Origin: Mercenaria mercenaria
Taxonomy: Eukaryota > Mollusca > Bivalvia > Venerida > Veneridae
Length of the DNA stretch: 64,000 nt
Direction: 5' to 3'
Assembly: GCF_021730395.1 (NCBI RefSeq)
Contig: NC_069367.1
Location: 5,020,501-5,084,500, forward strand
The notes under the pieces were generated by a model, which saw only the letters and a list, made by a program, of their open reading frames with translations, was not told where the DNA came from and ran no database searches. A program made the position numbers and the translations under genes. The number at the start of each line of letters is the position of its first letter. The first letter of the stretch is position 1. Shown here piece by piece: positions 57,301-64,000 of this stretch.

Positions 57301-59227
57301 AGTAAAATTTACATTTATTTTATGTTCCAAATACTGAATCATTGAATTCATTTCCCCATGAAATTGACATTTTTAGCTAACACCATGAAATATCATGTGC
57401 ATGGAATTAAATGATTTCATTATTTTGCGATAGCAAGGGAGATAACTATTTCTGTTTATCAGAGAACTTGATAAATATATAGATTTTAATTATAAAGTTC
57501 CTTAAATTACATGTTATGGGTGGACGGATAGCTCAGTGGTTTGCACACTGGCCTTCCAATCCCGAGGTCTTTGATCCCCGGCAGCTACTCAGGAATTTTC
57601 AGAAACGTTTTCAGTGTTTCCCACCCAACTAGAGGTGTACTGGTCAGGAACCCAGGCAATCCATGCGTGTATCAGCGCTATACACTGGGCATGTTAAAGA
57701 ACCAGGCTGTCTATTCGCAACGAGCTAGGCTAAGTTAGCCGGACAAGCCTGTATCTCTCTGTCGTGGAGGCTTTTTCTCACTCTGTCCCTCTGGTCAGAT
57801 CACTCTGTGTCTGTACTAGTAGAGGATGAATTATGTGCCCTGTGTGGCTGCATTTGAACTATGTAAAGCGCCTTTGAACGTGAAATTGATCATGAAAAGG
57901 ACGCTATATAAATCTGGTATAATAATAATAATATAATGTTATTTCTTTCAAGAGAGCAACAATGATACACATTGATTAGAATTGGAATATACTTTTACTT
58001 TCTATGCTCTGTTATGAAATGTAACTGATTTCAGATTGTACCATAAAAAGCCAAGCCAGTGAAATTAGTGCTGAAATACTCAAGAAAAATTTTAAGTATA
58101 AAAGATTGGTTTTGAGTTTGAAATTTGTATATGTTATTGTGAATGTTCAATTTATAGATCTTGGATTACAAGCAGCCCAGAAGATAATGTCAGCAGATCC
58201 CAATGATGCCTTGCAGGTGCTGAAAGAAATCAGTCAAAACTTCCCATCTGTAGCAAGGTGAGTGGTGTTTAGTGGTGTTCTCAGGGCTTCTGTGGCTGGG
58301 TGGTTAACGTTTATGATTTCAAATCACTTGTCCTTCACTGATTTGGGTTTGAAACCTTGCTTGATGTGTGGAATTCTTCTTGTGATGAAGCCATTCAGCT
58401 GGCTCAAGGAAAGTCATTGGCTCTCCTTAGGTGCAGCCCATGCTTGAAACAGTGCCATGAATCACTAAGGGTGTTTTCTTTCTCCATAAAAAGCTTGAAA
58501 ATTCACCATATGACATAAATTGTGTCCATGTGGTTTTCAAAATAACAAAAACAAAGCAAAATGAATTGTGCTCTGGACTTTTTGCTGATGTATGGAATTT
58601 TAAAACGTTCTTTTGACTTATTTTGCACATATATGGAAAAGTCAGTGAAAACTGTTTGAAATTATAAACATCATGATTTGAACACAAAATTCAATCCTAT
58701 CTAGGCATATTCTCTACATTTCTAAAAACATTCTTGTTGTAAAAGAGAAGTTTTGAAATTTGGGGGAAGTTTGGAAAACTCAAGGCAGGACATTGCTCAC
58801 ACACATTAAATAAGAAAGATGTTGTTTATAAGATTTTATTTATTGATAAAGTATTATTTGTTTATGACACATTAACCCTTATCATGCTGGACACGATTGA
58901 TTCTGCCTTTGCGGCCAGCGTAGATCATGATCAGCCTGCACATCTGTGCAGTCTGATCACAATCTGCACAGTTCGCCATTCAGTCACTATCTTCTTGGTA
59001 TGCATCCCTTTTAACAGTTAATGGTACTATCCAAATTGAAAGATGGACAAGTTCATTATAGAAATTTAGCAGGGTAAGGTTTAAAAGCTTCAGAACATAT
59101 ATATCCAGATACATTTGTTTGTTTCTTACAGTAAATTTATTATCTGTATTGAATTAATTGTTGCAGGGCTTTGGTTAAGGTAACAGTTGATGACAAGATG
59201 AAGAAAGAAATCGAGAAAAATCAGCAG
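45240..59227 (+). CDS. UGGT: UDP-glucose:glycoprotein glucosyltransferase, N-terminal 362 codons (11 exons; gene runs past the window)
   Basis: Exons 45240-45373, 46362-46447, 46984-47114, 48316-48428, 48886-49060, 49749-49845, 52992-53006, 55799-55871, 56655-56755, 58158-58257, 59167-59227; total 1086 nt, all junctions in phase. UGGT is the soluble ER-lumen folding sensor: it adds glucose from UDP-glucose to high-mannose glycans of misfolded glycoproteins, sending them back to calnexin/calreticulin. The product starts with a signal peptide (cleavage about TDA/KPK, residue 22) and follows vertebrate UGGT1 closely from memory: KWSSTPMLLEASEFLA, MFQQMAIDAGPPDGC, ISYIYRHYI, LSGYGVELAIKSTEYKAKDD, FKVWQLQDLGLQAA and EISQNFPSVARAL. 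This covers the N-terminal thioredoxin-like region; the GT24 catalytic domain and ER-retention tail must lie beyond 64000. TTTTCAG nine bases before the ATG indicates a 5' UTR intron. Which vertebrate paralogue it is closer to cannot be decided here. Confidence 0.95.
45537..45767. mobile_element. Foldback MITE, family F1, in UGGT intron 1
   Basis: TGAGCCACACCATGAGAAAA to TTTTCTCATGGTGCAGCTC, with inner arms GACCAGCATGGATCCAGACC and GGTCTGGATCCATGCTGGTC and the centre CTATTGCAATTAGAGAAACC. Confidence 0.82.
45931..46212 (+). mobile_element. tRNA-derived SINE, type C, in UGGT intron 1
   Basis: GGGGCTCTATGGCCAAGTG, B box GGGTTTGAGCCTCACTCG, GGCGTTGAATTCTTCATG, CTACCCAGGTGC, GATGAAATAATGCAC, AAGTCGCCATATGACC, and a tail of CAACCCAACAAAAGAAATAA. 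Confidence 0.85.
46362..46447 (+). CDS. UGGT: UGGT coding exon 2
   Basis: Residues 45-74, SEFLASEGNDNFWGFVGRIA. Acceptor TTCTCTTTCAG, donor CAAG/GTAAGT. Confidence 0.95.
46528..46790 (+). mobile_element. tRNA-derived SINE, type C, in UGGT intron 2 (reference copy)
   Basis: GGGGCCTATGTGGCCGAGTG (Leu/Ser-tRNA-like D arm), CTGACTTCAAATCACTTGCC, GGTTCCAGCTTCACTCGG, GGCGTTGAATTCTTCATGTG, GAAAGTCGCCATATGACC and GTGCGACGTTAAATC followed by an A run. Short direct repeat TGAATC on both sides. Confidence 0.87.
46984..47114 (+). CDS. UGGT: UGGT coding exon 3
   Basis: Residues 74-117, including MYHLVQKFSSRYLSPMLQNF and ending AYSPMVEMFQQ. Acceptor TTTTTTTCCAG, donor CAG/GTATAG, phase 0. Confidence 0.95.
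47311..47665 (-). mobile_element. tRNA-derived SINE, type B, 5'-truncated, in UGGT intron 3
   Basis: Minus copy of the element at 57518: ATT repeat tail at 47311-47322, ATTTATATAGCGCCC, GCGCTTTACATAG, CTAACTTAGCCTAGCTCG, GACCAGTACACCTCTAG and GGTGGGAAACACTG. The tRNA-like head is missing. Confidence 0.85.
48090..48145 (+). mobile_element. SINE type C head remnant
   Basis: AAGGTCACTATAGCAAAGTA and CTTCGAAAGACTTGC resemble the GGCC...CTTCAAATCACTTGC head. A very short relic. Confidence 0.35.
48316..48428 (+). CDS. UGGT: UGGT coding exon 4
   Basis: Residues 118-155, MAIDAGPPDGCDAFVYIHG then EKSCDLEKI. The two Cys (GC and SC) match a conserved pair in the family. Acceptor TATCTTTTAG, donor GCAG/GTAAAA. 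Confidence 0.95.
48886..49060 (+). CDS. UGGT: UGGT coding exon 5
   Basis: Residues 155-213: ALFKFDHVYPSG, VTVILYAQLGTAGFKKFHNK and GKISYIYRHYIQ, the thioredoxin-like core. Acceptor TTTGTTTACAG, donor CAG/GTTAGA. Confidence 0.96.
49290..49400 (+). mobile_element. SINE type C tail remnant, in UGGT intron 5
   Basis: GGGGTAACCTGGTTCTTACT, AAGTTGCCATATGAC and ATCCATCAAATAAATAAA match the 3' half of type C. Confidence 0.5.
49749..49845 (+). CDS. UGGT: UGGT coding exon 6
   Basis: Residues 214-246, EPSETKTRLSGYGVELAIKS then TEYKAKDDTKVE. Among the most conserved stretches in the family. Donor GAAG/GTAACA. Confidence 0.96.
50268..52305. mobile_element. 2-kb element with 13 phased 145-bp repeats, in UGGT intron 6
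   Basis: Starts with a palindromic AGCTCACCTGTCACAAAGTG to ACAAGGTGAGCT, then a CCGTGCGT-type run. 13 repeats are keyed by GATGATATCTAGGTCAAG at 50438, 50583, 50728, 50873, 51018, 51163, 51308, 51453, 51598, 51744, 51889, 52034 and 52179. Ends GGTGAGCGATTCAGGACC with hairpin AGGACCATCATGGTCCT and CTTGTTT. No coding capacity. Copies decay toward the right end. Confidence 0.85.
52992..53006 (+). CDS. UGGT: UGGT 15-nt microexon (coding exon 7)
   Basis: AGAACGTTTCTCAAG lies between a strong acceptor (CTTCTGAATTTTACAG) and GTATTG. It fits the 1-1 phase and adds E-N-V-S-Q, with an N-glycosylation sequon NVS. Skipping it keeps the frame. No other plausible exon is seen in the 5.9 kb between exons 6 and 8, but it cannot be proven without RNA. 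Confidence 0.6.
53579..54120. mobile_element. Related hairpin-ended element, single-copy interior, in UGGT intron 7
   Basis: Left end AGCTCACCTAAGAACAAAAG to CTCAAGGTGAGCTATTTTGA, the same hairpin type as 50268. Right end GTGAGATGAGCGATTGTTGA, without the last hairpin. The interior is unrelated to the 145-bp repeat. Confidence 0.6.
54431..54642. mobile_element. Inverted-repeat element, family F2, reversed
   Basis: TTAACCTTTAGCCTACTAAA to GCTAGCAGGCTAAAGGTTAA, core GCAGACCATGATCAGACTGC and GCAGGCTGATCTTGGTCTGC. Orientation opposite to 18702. Confidence 0.78.
55490..55730 (+). mobile_element. tRNA-derived SINE, type A, diverged, in UGGT intron 7
   Basis: B-box-like GTTTTGAGTTTGATACCC, CTGTGTGACAATTTATAAAG, CAGTGTCTGAAATCATTTGT, GTACAGAATCCAGGAACACT and a CCAACCAAACAAACAAG tail. 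The head is degraded. Confidence 0.75.
55799..55871 (+). CDS. UGGT: UGGT coding exon 8
   Basis: Residues 251-275, acidic GDSQADEDEDPDTDTE followed by GFLFSTLR. The acidic insert is the variable loop before the conserved GFLF. Acceptor AACACCAG, donor TCAG/GTAAGT. Confidence 0.94.
55893..56155 (+). mobile_element. tRNA-derived SINE, type C, in UGGT intron 8
   Basis: ATCTTGGCCAAGTGGTTATG, CTAGCCCCTCACTGATGTGG, GATGAAATAATACAAGGAGG, CATAAAAAGCTGGGAAAGTC and GTGTGACACTAAATCC with an AACAAAAACAAG tail. Confidence 0.8.
56380..56555 (+). mobile_element. tRNA-derived SINE, type A, 5'-truncated, in UGGT intron 8
   Basis: GAGTCATGTGGGGAAGTTGG, GTACTGGTACAGAATCCAGG, AACACTGGTTAGGCTAATTA and AACTGAAATACTGATGAAAA. 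It ends about 100 bases before exon 9. Confidence 0.75.
56655..56755 (+). CDS. UGGT: UGGT coding exon 9
   Basis: Residues 275-309, EKHPELKDDLRKLKTYLSDS then STELAAFKVWQLQ. Acceptor TTATTTGTAG, donor CAAG/GTATGG. Confidence 0.96.
56801..57037. mobile_element. Foldback MITE, family F1, in UGGT intron 9
   Basis: TGAGCCGCACCATGAGAATA to TTTTCCCATGGCACAGCTCA, 237 bp. Arms pair over nearly the full length with a small centre around TAATTACTATAGGC. Confidence 0.83.
57518..57935 (+). mobile_element. tRNA-derived SINE, type B, full length, in UGGT intron 9
   Basis: Head GGACGGATAGCTCAGTGGTT (A box), GCCTTCCAATCCCGAGGTC, B-box-like TTTGATCCCCGG, a body of about 300 bases, and the 3' end AAAGCGCCTTTGAACGTG, GCTATATAAATCTGG and an AAT repeat. 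The target duplication ATGTTAT is exact (57511-57517, 57936-57942). Confidence 0.9.
58158..58257 (+). CDS. UGGT: UGGT coding exon 10
   Basis: Residues 309-342, DLGLQAAQKIMSADPNDALQ then VLKEISQNFPSVA. Acceptor CAATTTATAG, donor CAAG/GTGAGT. Confidence 0.96.
58280..58550 (+). mobile_element. tRNA-derived SINE, type C, in UGGT intron 10
   Basis: GGGCTTCTGTGGCTGGGTGG, ATTTCAAATCACTTGTCC, GGGTTTGAAACCTTGC, TTCACCATATGACATAAATT and an AACAAAAACAAAGC tail. Begins about 20 bases after exon 10. Confidence 0.8.
58872..59083. mobile_element. Inverted-repeat element, family F3, uninterrupted, in UGGT intron 10
   Basis: TTAACCCTTATCATGCTGGA to TTTAGCAGGGTAAGGTTTAA, core GATCATGATCAGCCTGCACA and TGTGCAGTCTGATCACAATC. 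Reference for the split copy at 19447. Confidence 0.78.
59167..59227 (+). CDS. UGGT: UGGT coding exon 11 (last in window)
   Basis: Residues 342-362, ALVKVTVDDKMKKEIEKNQQ. Acceptor TTGTTGCAG, donor CAG/GTATGA, phase 0. The next expected residues (a YF/F-K-G-like stretch) are not found before 64000, so this intron is longer than 4.7 kb. Confidence 0.94.
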
Positions 59228-59591
59228 GTATGATCTATTTTCAACTAGATGATTTAGCTCAGTAATATAATTATTCAGCCTGAGTGAAATCATGTTTTGT
59301 GTATTAACTCATTAAATTAAATGATGACAGCTTCAGCCTCCGTGTAATTATATTTTTAGTCTCCAGAGTACTGGGTCCAAAGTTATTGAATTTAAATTGG
59401 AGACAGTCTCAGAACTCCATTATCTGACTTGTTGTTTCTGGGTTCAGTCTTGAAATTGACCAATAGTAACCATCAACATAAGATTGGTCTCAAATACCAG
59501 TTTTATATCCTTGGAACTGTAATAAGAGTTGCTAGCGTAGTCATGTTGTGATTCCCATCTCTGGCCTCAATGTTGAAAGATACTTCATTAC

Positions 59592-62557
59592 TAGGGATGG
59601 CAACGAATATTCGAATATTCGTTCATGTCACGAATATTCAAATACTGTTCCACTATTCGAATATTCGGAAAAAAATATAAAATCATAAGAAATAAACAAA
59701 AACCAAATGCAAGAACCAGTATGTTCGTTTATCTAATTTACCAACATTCGTTTTCATTGTAAATACGCTCGAAAATGGCTTCCGTCGCTGTCAGACGTGT
59801 CACTTTGTATATTAGCGTGCCGATATTGTACATCGCTATGGTGATGACATCGTACCCTGTAGTTAATACTACTAATTGCTTACCTTTAGAAATTTTATTA
59901 GTCCCCAGTTGATGTAAATCCGTTACAAATCGCATACAAATTGTTTTCGGTAGTTGCGAACCGCATACAATTAAAAATCATCAGAAAGCACTTGAACTAA
60001 TGACTCGGATTTCAATCCGAGTCGAATCGAGATGTATTTCAGTAAAGAAAAATGCCGAAAAGTGGTGTAAACAAGTCAAATGTGATAAATATTATTTTTA
60101 TATAAAATGGATTCCTCTTGATAATAAATGCATTTCTTATGGAAAAAATAGTAGAATCTACTCAATATTCAGACAGAGGGTACAGTTAAGCAAAATATAC
60201 CTTTTATAAGACTCCCACACCCCCACAGTCTTAATTTTACACCCCGTTTAAGGTAACTTGACAGGAACAACCAAGATGGCGTCACGAAATTAGGGTTGGT
60301 CACATTATTTACTCTAATAGACGATATGCTGCTACAGAGGTCTGAAGATGCATTTTAATCATTTAACACACACATAAACAATTGTAAAAATGCATTTAAT
60401 TTATAAAAATATGTAATCAAATGTTCTGAAACTCGCCATGAAATCTAGTCAATTTTTGTGCGCATTTTGCGGAAAAGTTATGTATCCAAACTGAAAGTAA
60501 TTTATATCCTCATATCTTTGAATGTGTCCTTCAGGTGCTCCACCTATGAACAAAAGAACTTATCCACTGAGTTTTATGCTATTTGCTCTGGAATTTCATC
60601 AGTAAATTATAAATTTCTATATTTTACACCCTAAAAAGTTGAAACCTGCCTGCAGTATGAGGATCGTTAAAAAAATTCAAAGTACATGTAAGTTTACTTT
60701 GTCCTTATTTCTGAGACTTTATATCCTCATATATTAAGAGTTTTGAGTGATGTGTTCATTTCTTAGTAATTCTACATGGTTTGTATTTAAATTTTATAAA
60801 ACGTTTACAATCTTTTCAATCTGTGTCCTAGTTCAAATGTGTTTGCTACTGTTTGAATAACCCTCAATGTCAAAACTTTACTGACTTGCATGGAAATCTC
60901 ATGGAAAGCGTGGGTCTTAGGCCATACTAAATTAATGTAGGTTTAATGTAATTGATAAAGTACATTTTCTTGATTTTCTGTTGCCTCCAAAAAATATAGA
61001 GACAGTTTAGATAAGGATTTCTTCATTTGAACATGAAAGGGTCATAAAATATAATGTAATATACCCAAAATCAGCTATGTTTAGGTTCATTTTCCATTCA
61101 TAGGACTGGGTGAGTTTTACAATAAACATATTTTTGGAATTGCATAGCCCCTTGTTACTGAATTTATTTGCAACAAAATATTGAAATTATAATTTACTGA
61201 TGAAATTCCAGAGCAAATAGCATAAAACTCAGAGGATAAGTTCTTTTGTTCATAGGTGGAGCACCTGAAGGACATATTCAAACATATGATGATATAAATT
61301 ATTTTCAGTTTGGCATAACTTTTCCGCAAAATGCGCACAAAAATTAACTAGTTTTCATGGTGAGTTTCAGAACATTTGATTTTATAATTTTATAAATTAA
61401 ATGCATTTTTACAATTGTTTATGTGGGTGTTAAGTGATTAAAATGCATCTTTAGACCTCTATAGCAGCATATTGTCTATAGGGGTAAATAATGTGACCAA
61501 CCCTAATTTCGTGACGCCATCTTGGTTGTTCATGTCAAGTTACCTTAATCGAAAATATTGTTCATGCTGCTGTCAAAATGCAAGCAATGCCGCCTGTCTT
61601 TTTAAGTATTTCACGCGACCATCCGATAAGTTAAAGGTGGATAATCAGATTTTGGCCATGTAACGGATTTGTTCGAAACATTAGCATCTGATCATTTACA
61701 CTCATTTATGTTCACTTAACACTTAATACAAATTAGATTTTCACTAAAGGTATTTTTAAAATTTCATTTTCCTATCCTGGTTGCCCAACCAAGATAGAGT
61801 TATTTTATCATAAGTATAAATTTGATAAACATACTTTGCCTAAGGAAATGTATAAATATTAGACATATTGTAATATATTTGTAAAATATTTGCATTAAAA
61901 ATTATGTATTTAGATGGAATTCATTAGAAACGCAAGTTTGAAAAATTATTATTACCTCCCTTTGCCTATTTTGGTTGCGCAACCAAGATAGATTGGAAAT
62001 AAATGAATTCAGAAGCTACACACAGCTTTAAAACTTGCATTTTGGTTCAGATTGTTCAATAGTTGATATGTCTATCAAATGCAAATGTAAGACGATGTAA
62101 TCGATCTTTTTGTTCCTTAAATAATTCTCTACCAGAATATACAAAAAGTAAAAAATGACATTAAATGTTGTTTAAATGTGATTGACCACCTTTAAGTCGG
62201 CTACGTGTAATATGTGTGGAGAGAACCTTACTTACGGGAGGGTTACATCCCTGTAAAAACATGTAAAAATAAGTAAAACCTATATAGATTATATGTAAAT
62301 GGAGGCAAATAACAAAATTTTTTTTTATTCAAAAAGATGAACAAGCGATGAGAACGATAAGTCAGACTTAATTCATCAATGTCTAAATTACTTCCGGTGT
62401 AAAATGTAGAATTAATGCAGATCGCTGCTAAAGGTACGATAAATTCATAAGATTTTGAGTTGATTTGTTGATCATTTGATGACCGAATATTCGAATATTC
62501 GTTCGGAAGGCTGACCGAATATTCGAATACCAAAATTGCTATTCGTTGCCATCCCTA
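59592..62557. mobile_element. 2966-bp hAT-like element, non-autonomous, in UGGT intron 11
   Basis: Ends TAGGGATGGCAACGAATATT and its complement AT...TTCGTTGCCATCCCTA, with further GAATATTCGAATATTCG repeats at both ends. Flanked by TTCATTAC (59584-59591) and TTCATAAC (62558-62565), an 8-bp duplication with one change, the hAT size. No transposase frame is seen; three short open frames have no motif. Confidence 0.8.
60252..61544. mobile_element. Nested inverted-repeat element at TTAA
   Basis: Arms 60252-60620 and 61180-61544 are reverse complements over about 370 bases. Ends GGTAACTTGACAGGAACAAC and GTTGTTCATGTCAAGTTACC, with TTAA on each side (60248-60251, 61545-61548). TTAA duplication is the piggyBac habit, but the end bases do not match the usual piggyBac start, so the family is open. 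Confidence 0.75.
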
Positions 62558-62764
62558 TTCATAACTAATTTCTTATCTTTCCATGATGTAGGATCTTGTT
62601 GCAGTTCAATGCTACTTAGGTTTGGTTGATTTGTAAGTTAGATGATGTTAATCTTTATATAATTATAAAGAAATCTCCCTTGATCTCAATCAAGTGTAGG
62701 CATAAAGTGAAAATATTTGTTATTCTAATATGCTTGTCTCTGTTAAAACACTCTTACGCTAGAA

Positions 62765-62793
62765 TGACGTCACGTTAACATTCGGTGACGTCA
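62765..62793. promoter_or_regulatory. Two perfect CRE palindromes 21 bp apart, in UGGT intron 11
   Basis: TGACGTCA at 62765-62772 and 62786-62793. CREB/ATF family site by consensus. Function here is not shown. Confidence 0.4.
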
Positions 62794-62982
62794 AAGTTTT
62801 TGTTGCGACTAAGAAAGAGCGCTTCTATATTTTATCTATTGTTTTAGATTAATGACATATTAGAATCGAAATAACTTATAGCAAAAGAGTGTTTTAACAC
62901 TATTTATACTCTTGGGCAGTAATACGTCGTACAAATAATTTCACTCAAGCTGCCCCCTCGTGCAGTTATTACACCAAAGGTA

Positions 62983-63990
62983 CAGTAAACCTCGCTTATA
63001 AGGAACAGCTAGGGACCTCTAACAATTGTTCCTTATAACCGAGGTTCCTTATATCCGTATAGCGTACTAGTTCCTTGTAACCGAGGTTTGTATAACGAAC
63101 ACAATTTGTATAGCGAACACTATTTGACTGACGTTTCATAAGGGCTAAGTGTTCACACTCCGGGCCAACCTTGAATCTTTATGTGAGGAAGTTGCTTTTC
63201 TAATACCGGTCCTTTCCAGGAGAGATGGTAAGGTAAACTGCCTGCATGTATATGACTGAAATAGTGTTGAAACGCGGCGTTAAACCTAAACCAAGCCAAA
63301 ATGGTCGCCGGTAAAGATGACCGTAATTTACGTTTATTTTTTGTCGGTTATTTCTATCTTCTTTTTAGAGAGCGCTACATGACTATAAGATATGTTGCAG
63401 ATACTCCCCTTACCTTGCTTGACTGCATGTTATGTGAATAGTCATCAATACTAATATAAAATAAGTGTTCAATATTTTAAATGTTAAATTAGACTACCCG
63501 TTAAAATTTAAAAGATGGGTGTTTATACTTTTGCTATTGTCCATTTTAGCACCTGCTATAATTTTTACAATTGGAAATTTGGTAAACTGGACTGTTTGCC
63601 ATTGTTAATCACGTGTAATTAGCACATTTATTTAAGATGGTATGACCGTGATCGTGACTGATTTTCGTTTACTATTGTTAACATGAAATACCCAATACAT
63701 GTAGCTGTCGAACATAATCTTGAGTAAATATAAGTCTACTATCGTTTAGTATTTGGTACTTTGATGATATTATATATTTTCTTTTTATCGTATCCGTGAT
63801 TAACAAACTAAAGATCATAGAAATGAAATAATCTGCATTTATTCATGTGCATGAAAGAGATTTTCATGTGCATGAAAGCGCGTGATAGTGCCGCCGTTAC
63901 TCTGTCGTCATCAGTGATTCTCTTGTTTATTTCCGGTTTCCAATAATGTTTTATTCTTTATGTCTGTTCGCTATAACCGAGGGGTTTTCC
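62983..63990. mobile_element. Possible inverted-repeat element of about 1 kb
   Basis: Left AAACCTCGCTTATAAGGAAC and internal direct copies (TATAACCGAGGTTCC, TGTAACCGAGGTTTG). Right GTTCGCTATAACCGAGGGGT is inverted to the left end. A SINE tail lies inside. Ends and target duplication are unclear. Confidence 0.45.
63150..63302 (+). mobile_element. SINE type A, 3' part
   Basis: TTTATGTGAGGAAGTTGC, a degraded middle, GGTAAACTGCCTGCATG, TGACTGAAATAGTGTTGAAA and GCGGCGTTAAACCTAAACC. Confidence 0.6.
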
Positions 63991-64000
63991 ATTGAATTTC
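63302..64000. other. UGGT intron 11, nothing further seen
   Basis: AT-rich intron sequence. A short direct repeat TTCATGTGCATGAAAG occurs twice at 63843-63880. No exon with UGGT similarity. Confidence 0.5.

Noticed and set aside
59592-59680. TTCGAATATTCG repeats as a regulatory array
   Set aside because: They are the terminal repeats of the hAT-like element, mirrored at 62480-62557.

Overview
This window looks like AT-rich nuclear DNA from a bivalve mollusc, probably a clam of the venerid type. The grounds are intron-containing genes with consensus GT-AG splice sites, a duplicated secreted C1q-domain gene of the coiled-coil type that is greatly expanded in bivalves, several families of tRNA-derived SINEs (one resembling the RUDI/V-SINE type of molluscs, named from memory), and elements built from 145-175 bp internal tandem repeats with hairpin ends. 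No bacterial genes, rRNA genes, intact tRNA genes, CRISPR arrays, or viral or LTR elements were seen. The species assignment is inference.

Positions 300-35500 are a tandem segmental duplication with a unit of about 15 kb. A C1q block (5.4-15.9 kb and again 20.2-30.65 kb) alternates with a linker block (0.3-5.4 kb, 15.9-20.2 kb and 30.65-35.5 kb, each with its own gains and losses). Copy 1 carries an intact two-exon C1q gene (join 7002..7425, 7954..8408). Copy 2 (21296..23730) has an extra base just before the exon-1 splice donor, so its coiled-coil exon reaches a stop before the C1q exon. The copies also differ by private insertions: a foldback plus a tandem-repeat element and a SINE in copy 1; a SINE and a 559-bp insertion in copy 2. 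Short tandem repeats (17, 38 and 29 bp monomers) are strongly amplified in and after copy 2, two of them with higher-order structure. The long reading frames over the 17-bp and 29-bp arrays are artefacts.

Positions 35.5-45 kb are gene-poor: foldback elements, a LINE 3' end, a 655-bp Mutator-like element with a 9-bp target duplication, tRNA-like SINE heads, and a tandem-repeat element. A possible promoter at about 38.65-38.70 kb combines an ER-stress-element-like CCAAT-N9-CCACA with a YY1-like motif. It may belong to the next gene.

Positions 45240-59227 hold the first eleven coding exons (362 codons, all phases consistent) of UDP-glucose:glycoprotein glucosyltransferase (UGGT), the folding sensor of the ER calnexin/calreticulin cycle. 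The signal peptide and N-terminal thioredoxin-like region are here; the catalytic domain lies beyond the window. One exon is only 15 nt. The introns are packed with SINEs, foldback elements and a 13-copy 145-bp array. The last intron holds a 2966-bp hAT-like element with an inverted-repeat element nested inside it.

The two gene systems are not functionally linked in any obvious way: C1q proteins are secreted recognition molecules of molluscan immunity, UGGT is an ER housekeeping enzyme.
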